Below, piece after piece: positions 63,565 through 64,000 of a stretch of 64,000 nucleotides of DNA. This DNA comes from Thermoplasmatota archaeon (GTDB taxonomy: Archaea > Thermoplasmatota > E2 > DHVEG-1), in the NCBI GenBank assembly GCA_025457885.1, contig JALOTN010000002.1, positions 1-64,000 of the forward strand. Reading direction: 5' to 3'. Numbering within the stretch: position 1 is the stretch's first letter; each line of letters starts with the position of its first letter. The notes below the pieces were generated by a model. The model made no database searches. It worked only from the letters and a program-made list of their open reading frames with translations, and was not told the DNA's origin. The position numbers and the translations under genes are program-made.

Positions 63565-64000
63565 CTATATCTTTGAAAATTTCTTGTTTTTCCTCGCAGA
63601 AAGAACAAGGTCTTTTACATCAAGAGGAATATGTGAATCCTGCCAACTCCTCTCAGCATCGATAGATTTCCCCGCATGTTTCACCGCTTTTAATGCGTAG
63701 TACGCTGGGCCAAGTGAATGATCCGCCATATGTGCAGTTGCTACAGCGTGACCCACTGCACGAGCTACAGCAATCACTATCAGATCTGATGATTCACGAG
63801 CCACTGTATGAGCAGCCACCGCTGCTTTGCGTGCATCACCAACAGAGGCATTTCCTTTCATCCAAGCGTCAGCGACTCGTAATGCATAAGGGAGTCTCTC
63901 ATCGATATGCTCTCCAAGAAGAGGCAACAAATGCTCTGCACAGTCACAAGCCCATTGCATGAGTTGAAGATGTTGATCCTTCTTTAATAAACCGCCTCGG
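63565..64000 (-). CDS. Imm-5-like (putative immunity) protein, 5'-partial
   Basis: The visible part is helical and Ala-rich: MQWACDCAEHLLPLL, ERLPYALRVADAWMKG, ARKAAVAAHTVAR, VGHAVATAHMADHSLGPAYY, matching the putative immunity protein (Imm-5-like) pattern. The frame is open to the right edge (GGLLKKDQHLQLM upstream), so the N-terminus is outside. The name comes from toxin-immunity studies; a real immunity role here is unproven. Confidence 0.7.
   Translation of the reverse strand, partial: RGGLLKKDQHLQLMQWACDCAEHLLPLLGEHIDERLPYALRVADAWMKGNASVGDARKAAVAAHTVARESSDLIVIAVARAVGHAVATAHMADHSLGPAYYALKAVKHAGKSIDAERSWQDSHIPLDVKDLVLSARKNKKFSKI

Overview
The window is archaeal chromosome. The evidence is a tRNA-Leu split by an intron at the canonical anticodon-loop position, a fused two-repeat tRNA-splicing endonuclease, an archaeal-type RNase P RNA, TATA-box promoters close to start codons, GGTGA-type ribosome binding sites, and archaeal families such as PF04252 and PycA/PycB. 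Secreted PKD/LamG proteins, a gingipain-type C25 peptidase, a secreted Lon-like protease and N-termini of the VGIILLFVG type suggest a Thermoplasmata-related, anaerobic, protein-degrading euryarchaeon (MBG-D/Thermoprofundales-like). That placement is inference, because no ribosomal marker is present.

Layout. 0-9.4 kb: a giant surface protein broken by a frameshift near its end, a TrmB-like regulator overlapping a Panacea/YwgA-like gene whose only plausible start is ATC, a secreted protein, an IS1111-type element with a candidate bridge RNA, and a methyltransferase. 9.4-14 kb: a stand-alone acyltransferase-fold protein, an Sfm1-like SPOUT methyltransferase, and a four-gene polar amino-acid ABC importer. 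14-29.4 kb: UPF0104 membrane protein, C25 peptidase, C_GCAxxG_C_C protein, cupin, a birA-pycA-pycB biotin/pyruvate carboxylase cluster, secreted S16 protease, EndA, MBL hydrolase, D-2-hydroxyacid dehydrogenase and a secreted HExxH metalloprotease. 29.5-39.3 kb: panE coupled to a degenerate ThiI-like gene, a CAX antiporter, SurE, a YgiQ-type radical SAM enzyme, an AT-rich module (Lrp regulator, zinc-ribbon PD-(D/E)XK nuclease, small winged helix), and a MacB/LolD-type ABC exporter. 39.5-48.8 kb: uvrA-uvrC-uvrB, a ferredoxin-like protein divergent from an HxlR regulator, and an SPL radical SAM protein with a C-terminal HhH. 49-54 kb: a pentameric ligand-gated ion channel homologue, a QueG-like protein, a HEAT-repeat protein, a methyltransferase and an MFS transporter. 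54-57.6 kb: an AT-rich island with four same-strand copies of the 3' end of the neighbouring tRNA-Leu. 57.8-64 kb: small conserved genes, an aminotransferase, a transglutaminase-like lipoprotein, rnpB, a second SPL radical SAM gene, a debris zone with rnpB 3'-end copies and a truncated RelE, a VOC protein and an Imm-5-like protein cut by the right edge.

How the genes fit together. Secreted peptidases (C25, S16, HExxH), the polar amino-acid importer, the aminotransferase, the 2-hydroxyacid dehydrogenase and pyruvate carboxylase with its biotin ligase fit growth on external protein. The accessory parts of most interest are the tandem tRNA-Leu attachment-site array, the rnpB 3'-end duplications around a broken toxin, the zinc-ribbon nuclease module, the IS1111 bridge-RNA candidate, the ion channel, and genes with no canonical start codon (Panacea-like, uvrB and perhaps two small ones).
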